A stretch of DNA of 21,402 nt from positions 1 to 21,402 of IMG/VR virus record IMGVR_UViG_3300008963_000042; one strand, given 5' to 3'. A program made the translations under genes and the position numbers. Under the pieces are notes generated by a model. It was not told the DNA's origin. It saw only the letters and a list, made by a program, of their open reading frames with translations, and did no database searches. Source of the DNA: a virus. Positions 1 to 10,900 of this stretch are shown here, piece after piece. Positions within the stretch are counted from its first letter, which is position 1. The number at the start of each line of letters is the position of its first letter.

Positions 1-1
1 C

Positions 2-1873
2 CCCACGGCGACCTTCGATGAGTACCAGTCATTCATCGACCAGTACACTGGCGATGGGATGGGAAGCAACTACCTTCGCGGCGGCGCGCCCAGCGAGGAA
101 GTCCTGCGTGGGCTGGCCGATCAAAACGAGAAGGTCCGCCAGGCTCAGGAAGAACAGCGCCTTCTGGAAAGTCTGCAACGCCGTGGCCAGACCGATGGCC
201 AGTTGCGGGGCACGGCTGACGACGTCTTGCTCAACATGGAAGATGACGACTTCGACAGCGCCTATGAAACATTAATCGAGCGACTTGGCGGCGAGGAAGC
301 AGAGGAGCAGTTCGGAAAGAACAGGCTTCAGTCCTACATCACGCCCAACCGACTCAACACGCTGGCCAACGAACAGCTCAGGGCCCGACTTCCCGAGATT
401 CGTGAATATGTCGACATGGTCGATAGTGAGGAGGTTGACGCAAAAGACATCGCGGAAACTTTCAACATCCGCAACGAGACTGTCCTCAATCCGATTGTCA
501 GCCGCATCCAGGAGTTGAATCGCAAGAGGCGCCAGCAGGAAGCTCAAAAAAACAGGATGGCCATCAACGATGCGCTCGATTCGGCGATTGAAAGGGGCGA
601 CCCGAATCCCGTCGAGTCCGTCAAAGAGCTGTTCCCCAGCGCTGACCACGAGTCTTTGAACGGCCTTTATCAAAATGCTCAGGAGCGATCCAATCGCCTT
701 CAGCAGCAGGAAGAAGAAAAGAGGCGCAGCCAGCGTCTTGCGCTGGTCCGGCAGTTCAAGAACGACGTTTTCATGAATGAGAACACCCCTATCGGGGCGG
801 GTATCTCGGCTGCTGTCCGGGGCGGCAATAAAGAGGAAGCGCTTCGCCTCATGCGTGACATTGCCCAGCGCGACCTAACTGAGAGTGAGTACGAGCTGGC
901 TTTCAGTGAAGGCGGTCTTGAAGCGACCTACGAGTCAATGCTTCGTGACATGCAAAGCACGCAGGATCAGCGCTACGCAGAGTACGAGCAGAAACAGGCT
1001 GCCAACTCCCGCGAGGCAGCTCAGGAATACGCTCAAGAGAATGTCGACCGGGCGTTCAACACGAATGACCAGCTCTTTAACGAGCAGGTTGCAACGCTTG
1101 CCAGCAACCTGGCCCGTCGCTTTGACTGGTCTTCAGCCGTTCAGGGCGCGTTTGAGCGCGCGATTCAGAGCAATGACATTCTTGGGCGCCTGGAAGATGG
1201 TGAAATCACACCCACCAGCGCCGTGTCTGAGATTGCCGCCGACCCGACCTTCGGTCAGGTTGCTCGCCCCGTACAAGACCGTCAGGGCGAGATCATGGAA
1301 GCGGGCAATCCGTTCCCTGCTGGAACGATGCGGGAGAACACGAAACTCCTTCGCGATGAGCTGACTTCTAACGTCGCCAGCGGTCTGGAATCTGAAGCGC
1401 AATCTGTTGAGAACGCAGAAAGTCTTGCCAGAAAGGAACAAGAGCTTGCGGTCTACCAGCGCACAATCCAGCAGGTTGAGGCCGATCTGGCCACCAAGCT
1501 GCGTCAGTTCCGTCAAAGCCGAAACATCTGGCTGAAGCCTGGCGACGGTGGCTGGAGCGAGCAGGAATTCTCGAGGCTTCAGCGTGAAGCCGAGCGAATT
1601 ATCGCTCAGGCCCGCAACCGCGCCGCAGAGCTGAAGGTGCAGATTGAAGACGAAAAGGCCGTCCAGCTTCAGTCTCGACAGGAAGAAGGTCAGGCAACTG
1701 TAGATCAGTCTGGCATCGGAGGAACCCGAAGCGGCGCTTTAAGGGGCGATACACTCGTACAGCCTCGAACGATGGGCGGACAGTCTTCACGGCGAGGGTC
1801 TGGCGACATGAATATCGACCTCACTGACACGCCTGAATCAACTTCCGGGAACCGTCGGCGAGAAGGGCGATAG
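2..1873 (+). CDS. Coiled-coil-rich phage structural protein (5'-partial)
   Basis: The reading frame is open from base 2 to a TAG at 1871-1873, and the first ATG in frame (59) has no ribosome binding site, so the true start lies left of the window. The visible part is about 623 residues, unusually rich in Gln, Glu, Arg and Ala, with long heptad-like helical stretches (for example around 700-740 and 1400-1700) and no recognisable enzyme motif. The last 60 residues are Gly/Ser/Arg-rich and look disordered. There is no signal peptide or membrane segment in what is seen. It lies 68 bp upstream of the giant polyvalent protein on the same strand, and such helical proteins often precede giant ejected proteins in podovirus-like late operons. 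An internal virion or ejection protein is therefore likely by context, but I do not recognise the family. A tail-fibre or scaffold role is the alternative. Confidence 0.8.
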   Translation, partial: PTATFDEYQSFIDQYTGDGMGSNYLRGGAPSEEVLRGLADQNEKVRQAQEEQRLLESLQRRGQTDGQLRGTADDVLLNMEDDDFDSAYETLIERLGGEEAEEQFGKNRLQSYITPNRLNTLANEQLRARLPEIREYVDMVDSEEVDAKDIAETFNIRNETVLNPIVSRIQELNRKRRQQEAQKNRMAINDALDSAIERGDPNPVESVKELFPSADHESLNGLYQNAQERSNRLQQQEEEKRRSQRLALVRQFKNDVFMNENTPIGAGISAAVRGGNKEEALRLMRDIAQRDLTESEYELAFSEGGLEATYESMLRDMQSTQDQRYAEYEQKQAANSREAAQEYAQENVDRAFNTNDQLFNEQVATLASNLARRFDWSSAVQGAFERAIQSNDILGRLEDGEITPTSAVSEIAADPTFGQVARPVQDRQGEIMEAGNPFPAGTMRENTKLLRDELTSNVASGLESEAQSVENAESLARKEQELAVYQRTIQQVEADLATKLRQFRQSRNIWLKPGDGGWSEQEFSRLQREAERIIAQARNRAAELKVQIEDEKAVQLQSRQEEGQATVDQSGIGGTRSGALRGDTLVQPRTMGGQSSRRGSGDMNIDLTDTPESTSGNRRREGR

Positions 1874-1899
1874 GACGACCATAGGCAGCGCCCCCAGTA

Positions 1900-1921
1900 C
1901 CGTAGGCGTTATCGCCTACGG
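1900..1921 (+). promoter_or_regulatory. Intergenic hairpin between the two late genes
   Basis: A perfect 9-bp inverted repeat (CCGTAGGCG, loop TTAT, CGCCTACGG) sits in the 68-bp gap just upstream of the GGAGA ribosome binding site of the giant protein gene. No T-run follows it, so it is not a standard intrinsic terminator. An RNA processing or stabilising hairpin, or partial attenuation, fits better. Confidence 0.5.
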
Positions 1922-1941
1922 ATAACTGGAGAACCGCTGCG

Positions 1942-4900
1942 ATGGGCATTTTTGAAAACCCGCAGAGCATTGGTAACGAATACCGTGTAACGCTCGATCC
2001 CGCCGAGCGTGATGACTACACCAACAACCCTGACCCTGAAGCCATCCTCCGGGACCCACGCTTTCTTCAGGACCTCCGCGAACAGTACGGCAACAATCTC
2101 GACGACGACGATCTGATCGACAAGTTCTACAGCGATCAGATTTGGGGCGATCTCAACACGTTAAGCGCTGCCAAGGATGCTGTCGAAGCGACGACAGCAG
2201 GCGAGGCTGAACGCAGCCGCCTCCGTCGACTCCAGAAGGCTTACCGTAGCCAGCCATGGTTCTGGAATAGCGATGAGCGCAGCGCAGGCGAGACGGCAAT
2301 CGACGCTGCTGCCGCCATTTTTTCTGACCCAATCAATTTCGTCCCTGGCCTCAACGCCCTATCGAAAGCCCGGATTGCTGGCCGCACGGCTCAGGTAGCT
2401 GGCCAAAACGCACTTCGTTCGGGTATCAAGGAAGGTGCCAAGACAGGCGCCAAGTCAGAGGCGCTCATTAGTGGCGGCCAGGAAGCGGCCGTCAATACGT
2501 CTCAGCAGGTCAGGGACGTCCAGCTTGGTCTTCAGGAAGAATTCAGCACCGGGCGACTGGCAGGTGCCACTGCGTTTGGCGCTGGTATTGGCGGCGGTGT
2601 TGGTGGCCTTATTGGTGGAACGGCGGGTGCTTTTGGTGGCCGTCAGGGCGCACGTCAGGCCGATCAGTTAGCAGAACTCGGCTACACGCCTGAGCAGATC
2701 AGTACGCTGGCCCCGGAAGAAGTTGAAGCAATCATCAGCCGTGGGACAGCTTCTCGTGTAGAAGGCCAGGAAGGAACTCCGCAGGAATCAGAAAGCCAGG
2801 AAGGGCAGGCCGAGGGCGAGCAGGAAGGCGAACAGGAAGAAACGCCGGAACAGGCTATCGACCGCGAGTTCGCTGACGTAGACCGTGTCCTTGACGCAAA
2901 CATCAGCGCCTACCGAAAAGACATCGACGACTTGCAGATGAGTGGCGCAGACGAAGCCCTCATCAAAGACACACGCCAGCGCCTTCAGGCTGTTGCCCAG
3001 CTACGCGGCATGGTCGAGCGTCTCAAAAAAGAGCGCGATGAGATCGCAGCCCTTGGCGAGACGAACGACGTTCGTTCCCTGTCGCAGCGGGACCGTCGAC
3101 TTTCGCGTTTTGAAGACGACTTCTCCCGCCTTCGCGTCCTCATGGCTCAGACTGATTCTGACGAGGATGCAGATGCCATTCTCGAGCGCATCCGGGCGAT
3201 GCGTGAAGAAATGAACGCTGAGTCACCTGATGGCACGCCTGAATCAGAAACCGATTCGCCTCAGCCAGAACAGGGCGCCGATCCTGAAACGGGTTCGGGC
3301 GACGCGCCCGAGGCACCCGAGGCCCCCGAAGCCGATACTGAAGCGGCAGAGCCTGCCCAGCCAGAGGCAGAGACACAGAACGAGCCCATCCGATATGCAA
3401 GCGATGGACAGCGTGAGCGCATCATTGGCTTGCTCGAGAAAGAGGGTCTCAACGAGTCAGACCTTCAGGCGTTTCTTGCGTCCGGCCGTGTTGAGTACGG
3501 CCGCTCCGGTCGTCTGATCCAGCGATCCGAGCGTCAGATCAAGAAAGTCCTGCGCGACGTGCGCGCTGCTCGGGTTGAAGAAACTGCGGAGACGGGTGGC
3601 CAGCCAGAAGCAACACCGCAGGCCGAGGCTGCACCGGCAGAGCCAGAAGTCGATGCAGCGCCAGAGAAGAATCTGCCCGCACCATCAGACGTCAAAATTT
3701 CAACTCGCCAGCGCGGCCGCGCCCTGGCCGACGGCGTTGATTACCGCCGTCTCGATGGCAAGAGCAAGAGCAAGTCGGGCGCCGTAACCAAGGGCGTCAT
3801 TACCGAGGAGGTTCGCCGCAAGGCCCGCTCGCAGGAAGCGCAGGACGCCTATGCGGAGAAAGCTCAGGAAGAACTGTCCAGGATTATCGACGAGGTCGGC
3901 ATTCTTGAGGCGGATGATGCCGTTGTCCGCCAGTTTATCGAGATCGCCAGCCGCGATTCGAGCCGGGGTTGGGAGACCGACCCGCAGGACATGCTGGCGC
4001 TTTTCGACGAGATCAAAAAGCGCAGCGATGCGGAAGACTCAGTCGATAACGCCAGTCGGAGCAATATCGACGGTGAGACAAAGACGTTCCAGCAGAAAGT
4101 CCTTCGCCGCAAGCGAGAGATCAGGAAGAACAACCCGGACCTTTCCGACGAGGCCGCCGATACGATTGCGCGCGGTGAGATTCAGTCTGGTGAAGCGCAG
4201 GCCACTACTGGCGGCGATACGATCCGCAACACCGGGCGCCGCACCGAGGAGGCTGGCAATCTCACCCAGGCTGGCCGGACCAACACCGGCCGTATCCAGT
4301 CTTTCCTGCGCCGGGGCACCCGAATTGGCCGCGACTCAGAGTACACCGTCACTGGTGGCAATCAGGTCAGGCCAAGCGAATTTGGCTTTGAAGCGGCGCT
4401 CATCAAGGCTCGCCAGGGCAATGGAATCACGCCATTCCAGACGACGGGCCGAACAAAGGTCATGACTCGCGAGGAAGGCACGAAGAATTTCGGCAAAGGC
4501 GAGACCGCTTACGCTGACCCGATGACCGGCCGCGCTTACGAGTCACGCGAACTGGCCATGGAAGTCCGTGGTGACGGGCCGCAGAAATCCAAGGATCGGA
4601 CGCCGACCCAGGAGCAAACGCCTGAAGACACTGAAGCCAGGATTCGAGACCTGATGGCGGAGTACGCCCGGTCAGGTGACTCATCTGGCTTCATGGATGC
4701 AGTCGCCGCTATCCGTCGTGGCGAGGCGATAGACACCAAGCGGGCGAACGACAACGGGGACACACCCGAGCCGCAGGTTGCCCGCCCTGTAGACACAGAG
4801 ACCGTCGCGCCAGAAGCAATTCCGCTGACACGGGGCGACAAGCTGCTCATCGTCAGGAGCAAGACAGACCCGAGCGACGTTCGGATGATGTCTCCACGCC

Positions 4901-7900
4901 AGGCCGATGAGGGTGGAGATATTCGCCGCATCATTGGTAGCAAGGGTCCGAAGTCAGACCCGGCAAACTGGGAAGCGCGGTACGCGCCGCGCCAGTCCGC
5001 CGTCCGAGGCCGAGGCGCTCGTCAGCGTCTTTTCAATCAGCTAGAGCAGACAGACACCGGGGAAACGCCTCAGCCTGGCGGCCTCTACGAGTCGGGCGAT
5101 GCTACAGGTGCTGGCCGACCGCTCAATGTCGATGATCTCCGCGACTACAGGATCACGGATGTCACCGAAGACGAGGGGATGGCCATAAGGCTTTCTCACT
5201 CAAAATTCTCTCGAGACCCCGAGAACAAGGACTACACGCTCGCAGACTTTTACCTTGCCGCGAGAGCAACGGAGAGCAAGCGCTGGGAGCCGACTCTTGA
5301 GTTGCACAGAGAGAAGTCCGAAAGGCTTCGCATTCTCTATGAGCGCATCCAGTCTGAAGCACCGCAGGGCTTCACCCTCAACGCGACAAGCCGCGACGAG
5401 TCGATTGCTTCTGTACGCAGCCTTTTCAGTGGCCTGAACACTGAGGAGGTTCGTGCCGCCGAGGACCTGTTGACCCGCCTCGGTGGCAATCCGAACCGGG
5501 CACCTGAGTTTATTGACGGAGAAGGCAAGAATTCGCTCCGCATTTCGGGGACTCAGGATGGCAGGATCAGTGAAGCTATCCGGCTTACCCCTGACGAGAC
5601 TTCCATAACACCCAGTCTGGCAACGCTTTATCACGAAGTCGCCCATTGGGCGTACTTCAACATTCTCACGCCGAAAGACCGCGCTGACTTCTGGCGTAGC
5701 GCCGAGCGCTACTACAAGGAAAGCGGCAGCCTGGACCGGGATGCAATCGACGAAGCTGTTCCGAAGCCTGGCCGCCAGACCTTCAGAGACGAAAATGGCG
5801 GCACAAACGTCCTCCGCTCCAATTCGATGGAGTCTCCGCAGGAGCTGTTCGCCAACCAGTTTGAGCTCTGGGCGATGCGTGGCCAGGCGCCGGAGATCAT
5901 GAAAGACGAGTCTTTCTGGCGGCAGATCACGCGCTACGTGAAGGCGGTATTCGACCGCTTCTATCACGGCGCCAAGATTGATGCGGACCTTGAGCCGCTG
6001 TTCGCCAAGATTCTGCCACCTGAAGAAGCGCAGAAAGTCCGCCTTGGCGTCGACTCTCAGCCATCGTCCGAATTTGGTCGCCATATCCAGAAGCGGTATG
6101 TCGAGTTGCAGCAGCTACAGAGGGACATCGACGACGCATTCAATCGGGACAGTGCTGACGCAATCATCACCGCCCATGGCGAACTGGTCCGTTATCTCCT
6201 TTCAACTGCCCCTCGAGGCAGCACAGAGGAGCGTCCGAACACCGGCGTATTTGACCCATTCAAGCGCTACATCCGGCTCATCAATCAGCGAGTCGACGAC
6301 ATCAACGAGATCGTGTCGGGCAAGCCGTTTGCATCGGAAGATGGCGCTGGCGATTTATCAAGAACTCCGCCCGAATGGGTGGACATGGGTGCGATTGAAG
6401 TCGAGGACCCGCAGGCAGTCGCTGACATGCTCAGGGACTACTATCACAACGGCTACGCTGGCCAGTTTACTCCCGAGCGCGGTCTTCCTGCCCGCATCAA
6501 GCAGCCGGAAGGCGCGTCGGTCAGCCGTCTTGTTCGCAATCTGCAAACAGCCATGGAGGCTTCTTACCGGCGGAAAGAATCGGGAAACATGGTCCCTGGC
6601 CACCGTCCTGAAGTAACTGAGTCCGCAGGGTCCCAGGCCGAACCGCCGTCAAAGGAAGTCCGCGCTGAAAAGAAAAAACAGACTCGCAAGAAAGAGGCTG
6701 CAAGCCGCGAAGCGAGGAAGACGGCCAAGACGCCGCCTGCAAAGCGTGCATCGAGGGCAGCCGTAAAGACTGATCCGGCTGTTGCAGAGGAGTTGAAGAC
6801 CAAGTCGCTCGACGATCTTCGCTCGCTGTACATGAAGCATCGCGGCACAAAGCGCGGCGACCAGATCGCCATCCAGATGCTTCGCAAGGAAAAGGCTGCT
6901 CCGCTTCCTTCAAAAAAGGTGGCCATCACCCCAGAGATTCGGAACATGGGAGGGTCCGACCTGCAATCTGCGCTGCTTGAGGCGCTTACAGGGTCCGACT
7001 CAAATCAGATCGACCGTCTCTCGTTCGAGCTCCGTCGCCGAGAAGCCAACAAGAAGCGCAAGAAGACTGGCGAGAAGCTGATCCAGCCTGTCTTCAGCCA
7101 GACGAACCGCTCGATCCTACAGGAGCAGGCCGACGACATTGGCCTTGCCACGAATGACGCAGTCCCGCCGAGCGCCCGCGCATCGGTTCGTGAGCTGCTT
7201 TCCTACATGACGCATCGCGACCCTGAAGTCGAGCAGACGCTTCGGACGATGACGTACCGCATGGTCAATCTCATGGGCAAGGCTGCCCGTGGGACGATCC
7301 AGGACAGTAATGTCATGACCAGCAGTGACATCGCCCAGCTCGCTGGAGTCGATCCGACGAGCGTCGGCAATGCTGTATTTGCTGACATGCGGGCGCCCGA
7401 GTTCAAAACGCTTCGCCGTGACATGCGCCGCATGGCCATTGGCCTGACGAAAGGGAACGTCTCACCGTTCGACGTCATGCACGAGATCGGTCATGTCGTC
7501 GCCCGCTCCGGCATCCTTGGGGAGCGCGAGATTGATGCGATCCGCCAGAGCTATCGGTTCGCCAACGACAGCACGAAAAAGCGTGTTGAGGCCGCTTATG
7601 GCCCGAAGTACCAGAATCGGATCACGGCAACGAAGGAAGACCTGCTTGCCGAGGAGTGGTTCGCCGAGCAGTTGGCTCAGTACATGGGCGAGCGTGTTGC
7701 CAAGGGGGACATTCACCGGGCGGCAGTCGACGGCGACGTTGGCGACCTGACGCTGCGCAGCTCTTTTGGACGTGCCATTGACCGTGCCGTCGAATACGTT
7801 GCCTACGTGGTCAACGGCATGATTGGCCGGAACGACATCAAACAGCAGTTCCGGCGCCTCCTGTTCTATGGCGACATGCACGAGCGCCCGCGCCAGTCGC

Positions 7901-10900
7901 CAGTATCAATCAGCCGTATCCAGTCGCCTGCAATGTCGCCGATTGAGGCGCCTGATGCTGTTATGGACAGCATCATGTCTTCCCCGGCCGCAAGGCTTCA
8001 GAAGATCAAGGCTTACGTTGGCGACGGGCTTTCTTACGACGCGGAGTCTGACAGCTTCGTGCCGTACTACCATGGCACGCCTCGAGGCGATAAGCTGCGC
8101 CGTGACGCCAACCCTGACGCAGTCCTTCGCGTGAGCGATCAGGGCAACTTTGGCCCTGGCGTCTACCTGGCCGACAACCCGGAGGTTGCCAATCAGGTCT
8201 ATTCACGGCGCCCGACTCAGCGGGCGTTCGAGAGCCAGATCGACGAACTCGATCTTCCGCAGGAGAAGAAAAACGAGCTGGTCCTAGACGCGGCTACGCT
8301 GAATCAGGTCCGTCGCCAGATCGCCGATGGCCGCGCCAATTATGGCCAGGCCAAGGCTGAAGGCAAGCCCGACATGGTCCTCGAAACGATGCGGACCATC
8401 ATGGACGAAGCGGTCGATCAGGAGCAGGCAATCGTCAAGCGTCTTGCCGCCGCAGGCGTCGAGCCTGACCCGCTCGTCATGCCGCTCTACACGCGCGTCC
8501 GCAATCCCGCAGACTTCCGGGAGACGGCGCGCTTCGACTCCATTGATGATCCGTTGATTCGGTCGATGCTCGACTACATGAACATGGTCGAGATCATTAA
8601 CAACGACGGATACAGGGCACTTGTTCGCACTTTCAGCGACGGCCCGAAAGATGGCGCCCAGACTTATAAGGCACTCGTGAATGTCCTTGAGCGTTCCGGC
8701 CGAAGCCAGGTTCAAGCCAAGACAGAGATCAACGAGATGCTGGATGACATGGGCTATGACGGTCTTCTGGCAACGCACCGAAACAGCGTCGACACGACTG
8801 ACGCAGACGTCATGGCCAATGGAAACACCTATGAACCGTCCCAGAAGGTCTACGACGGGCTGGTTGTATTTGATTCCCGCAACGTCAAGCACATCGAGGC
8901 AGCCGAGTTTGACGCTGCGGATGAGCGCCTCTACTACCGAGACAGCGCTGGACTGCCCAAGGGCGAAGTTGGCGCCGTAGTGGACAGCATCATCAACGAG
9001 AACGTGGAGAATATCGAGTCAATCAATCCGGGCCGCTTTGGTGAGTCGCTCGAGACTCGCGGCGCCACACCTTCGCTGACCAGCGCAGTCATGTCGAAGA
9101 TGCGCGGGCGCCGTCTCGACACCAAAGAAGAACAGTCGATGCGCAAGCAGTCGCCGTTCTGGTTCCTCCAGTCTCAGTCCTCGAGGATGCGCGACCTTGG
9201 CGCACGCTGGGTTGCTGACTGGTACAAGGGTCACTTCCCGGACCTGCACAATCAGTTCGCGAAGAAGTACATGCCGATCCATCATGCGCTTCGCGCACTT
9301 CCAGACGCAGACGGAAAGGTTCGAGCTTGGGCCAGGGAGTCGACTGGCAGCATCAAACAGGAGCAGCCAAAGAGCTATGGCCGCATTGTCCGGGCGCTTC
9401 GCCGGGGCGATGGATCGAGGCAGGAAAAAGCACTGTCCAGTCAGGAGCGCGAGGTCTACCAGAGCATCCGCCGTTACATGGTCAATGAGCGCAATGAAAT
9501 GATGCGCCTTGGCATTCACGTCGGCGACCGTGGCCCCAACTACATGCCGCAGGTCTGGCGCCCTGAGCGCATCCGCAAGAACCGCGACCAGTTTCTCGCT
9601 GGCATGGAGCAGTATTACTTCATGGAGAAGGCTTCTCGTGGTCAGGAGGCATCGAGTGACGAAGCAAAGGACTTCGCCCTTGGCATTTACGAGCGCCTTG
9701 CCGGGAATGAGGCAGACGGGACATTCGTCCCGGTGCGGGGCGGTTCCCGCAGCCCTCGCTTCGAGAATGTCGACTACAGCCGTGTTGTCGAGCTCGAAAA
9801 GCACCCGGAAGCCATGGAGATGCTGGAAGGCTTCCTCGAAGACGACATCGAGTCGCTTCTCGTTAAATACATGGAAGGGAGCACTCGAAAAATCAGTCAT
9901 GCCGAGAAGTTTGGCGTGAACAATCATGGCTTCTACGACTACCTGATGACCGCAGAGCAGGGCGCTGACGGTATTGCTCGTCTTCTATCCAACAACAAGG
10001 TGTTCCGGCGCGACACCCGCGCAATCACGGAAGACGGGTATGTCGTCGAGCCAACAGTGACAGAAACTGCGCCCATGCCTTTCGAGGGCGACCAGGGTCG
10101 TGCGCGTTCTTTCGTAAAAGAGCTGGTGGCAGCACACCAGGAAAAGGGCACGGCCGCTGCCAGGCAGATGCTTGAGGAGATCGCCCCGAAGACGACAGAA
10201 GGTCTTCGCTCGGAGACCTATGCGCGCCGCGTTGATTCCATCCTTGGGGCGCTGGACGACTTCAAAGGCAAGCCGTCTGACCTCGAACAGAAGGACTTTG
10301 CTTTCCTCGAGTCGTCGATGGACATTGCGATGAAAAAGCCGCTGCTCGGTACGGGCGGTGAAGGCGTCCGCAACTTCTCGAAGTTCATGCGCTCTTTCAA
10401 CAACATCAGCCTGCTTGGCTTCACAACGCTCACTTCCCTCGGTGACGTTGCCCTGCCGATGATCCGTTCAGGGTCGATGCAGAGCTGGTCGAAGGCGGTG
10501 AAACAGTATGCCCAGGACCCCGACTACCGCCGCATGCTCGAGAACGTCGGCGTTGCCATGGAGAGCATTGTCCATGAGCGGATGATCTACATGTACGGGG
10601 CTGTCGATAACAAGCTGTCGAACAGCTTCTTCAACGCCACCATGCTGACGCCCTGGACAGACATGAACCGTCGGATCGCTGGCGCTGTTGGCCATGAGAC
10701 CTTCAAGACCATGCAGACCAAGGCGGTCAAGAACCACAAGGCCAACCAGCCAATCGCGAATCAGAACCGCGCTTACAAGGAGGCGGCCCGGTTCCTGAAT
10801 CGCTATGGCCTGGGTGAGTATCTGCCAACCGGGTCAAAGGCGAGGGAGAGTCTTTCCAACCGCAAGCTGCTCGAGACAGACGACCAGGTACGCCTTGGCA

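Noticed and set aside
5200-6084. 294-codon open frame on the minus strand inside the giant gene
   Set aside because: Antisense shadow of a GC-rich coding sequence. It lacks a ribosome binding site and recognisable motifs, while the + frame here carries the HEVAH domain.
9019-9927. 302-codon open frame on the minus strand inside the giant gene
   Set aside because: Antisense shadow with low-complexity composition and no start signal. The + frame is the conserved C-terminal region.
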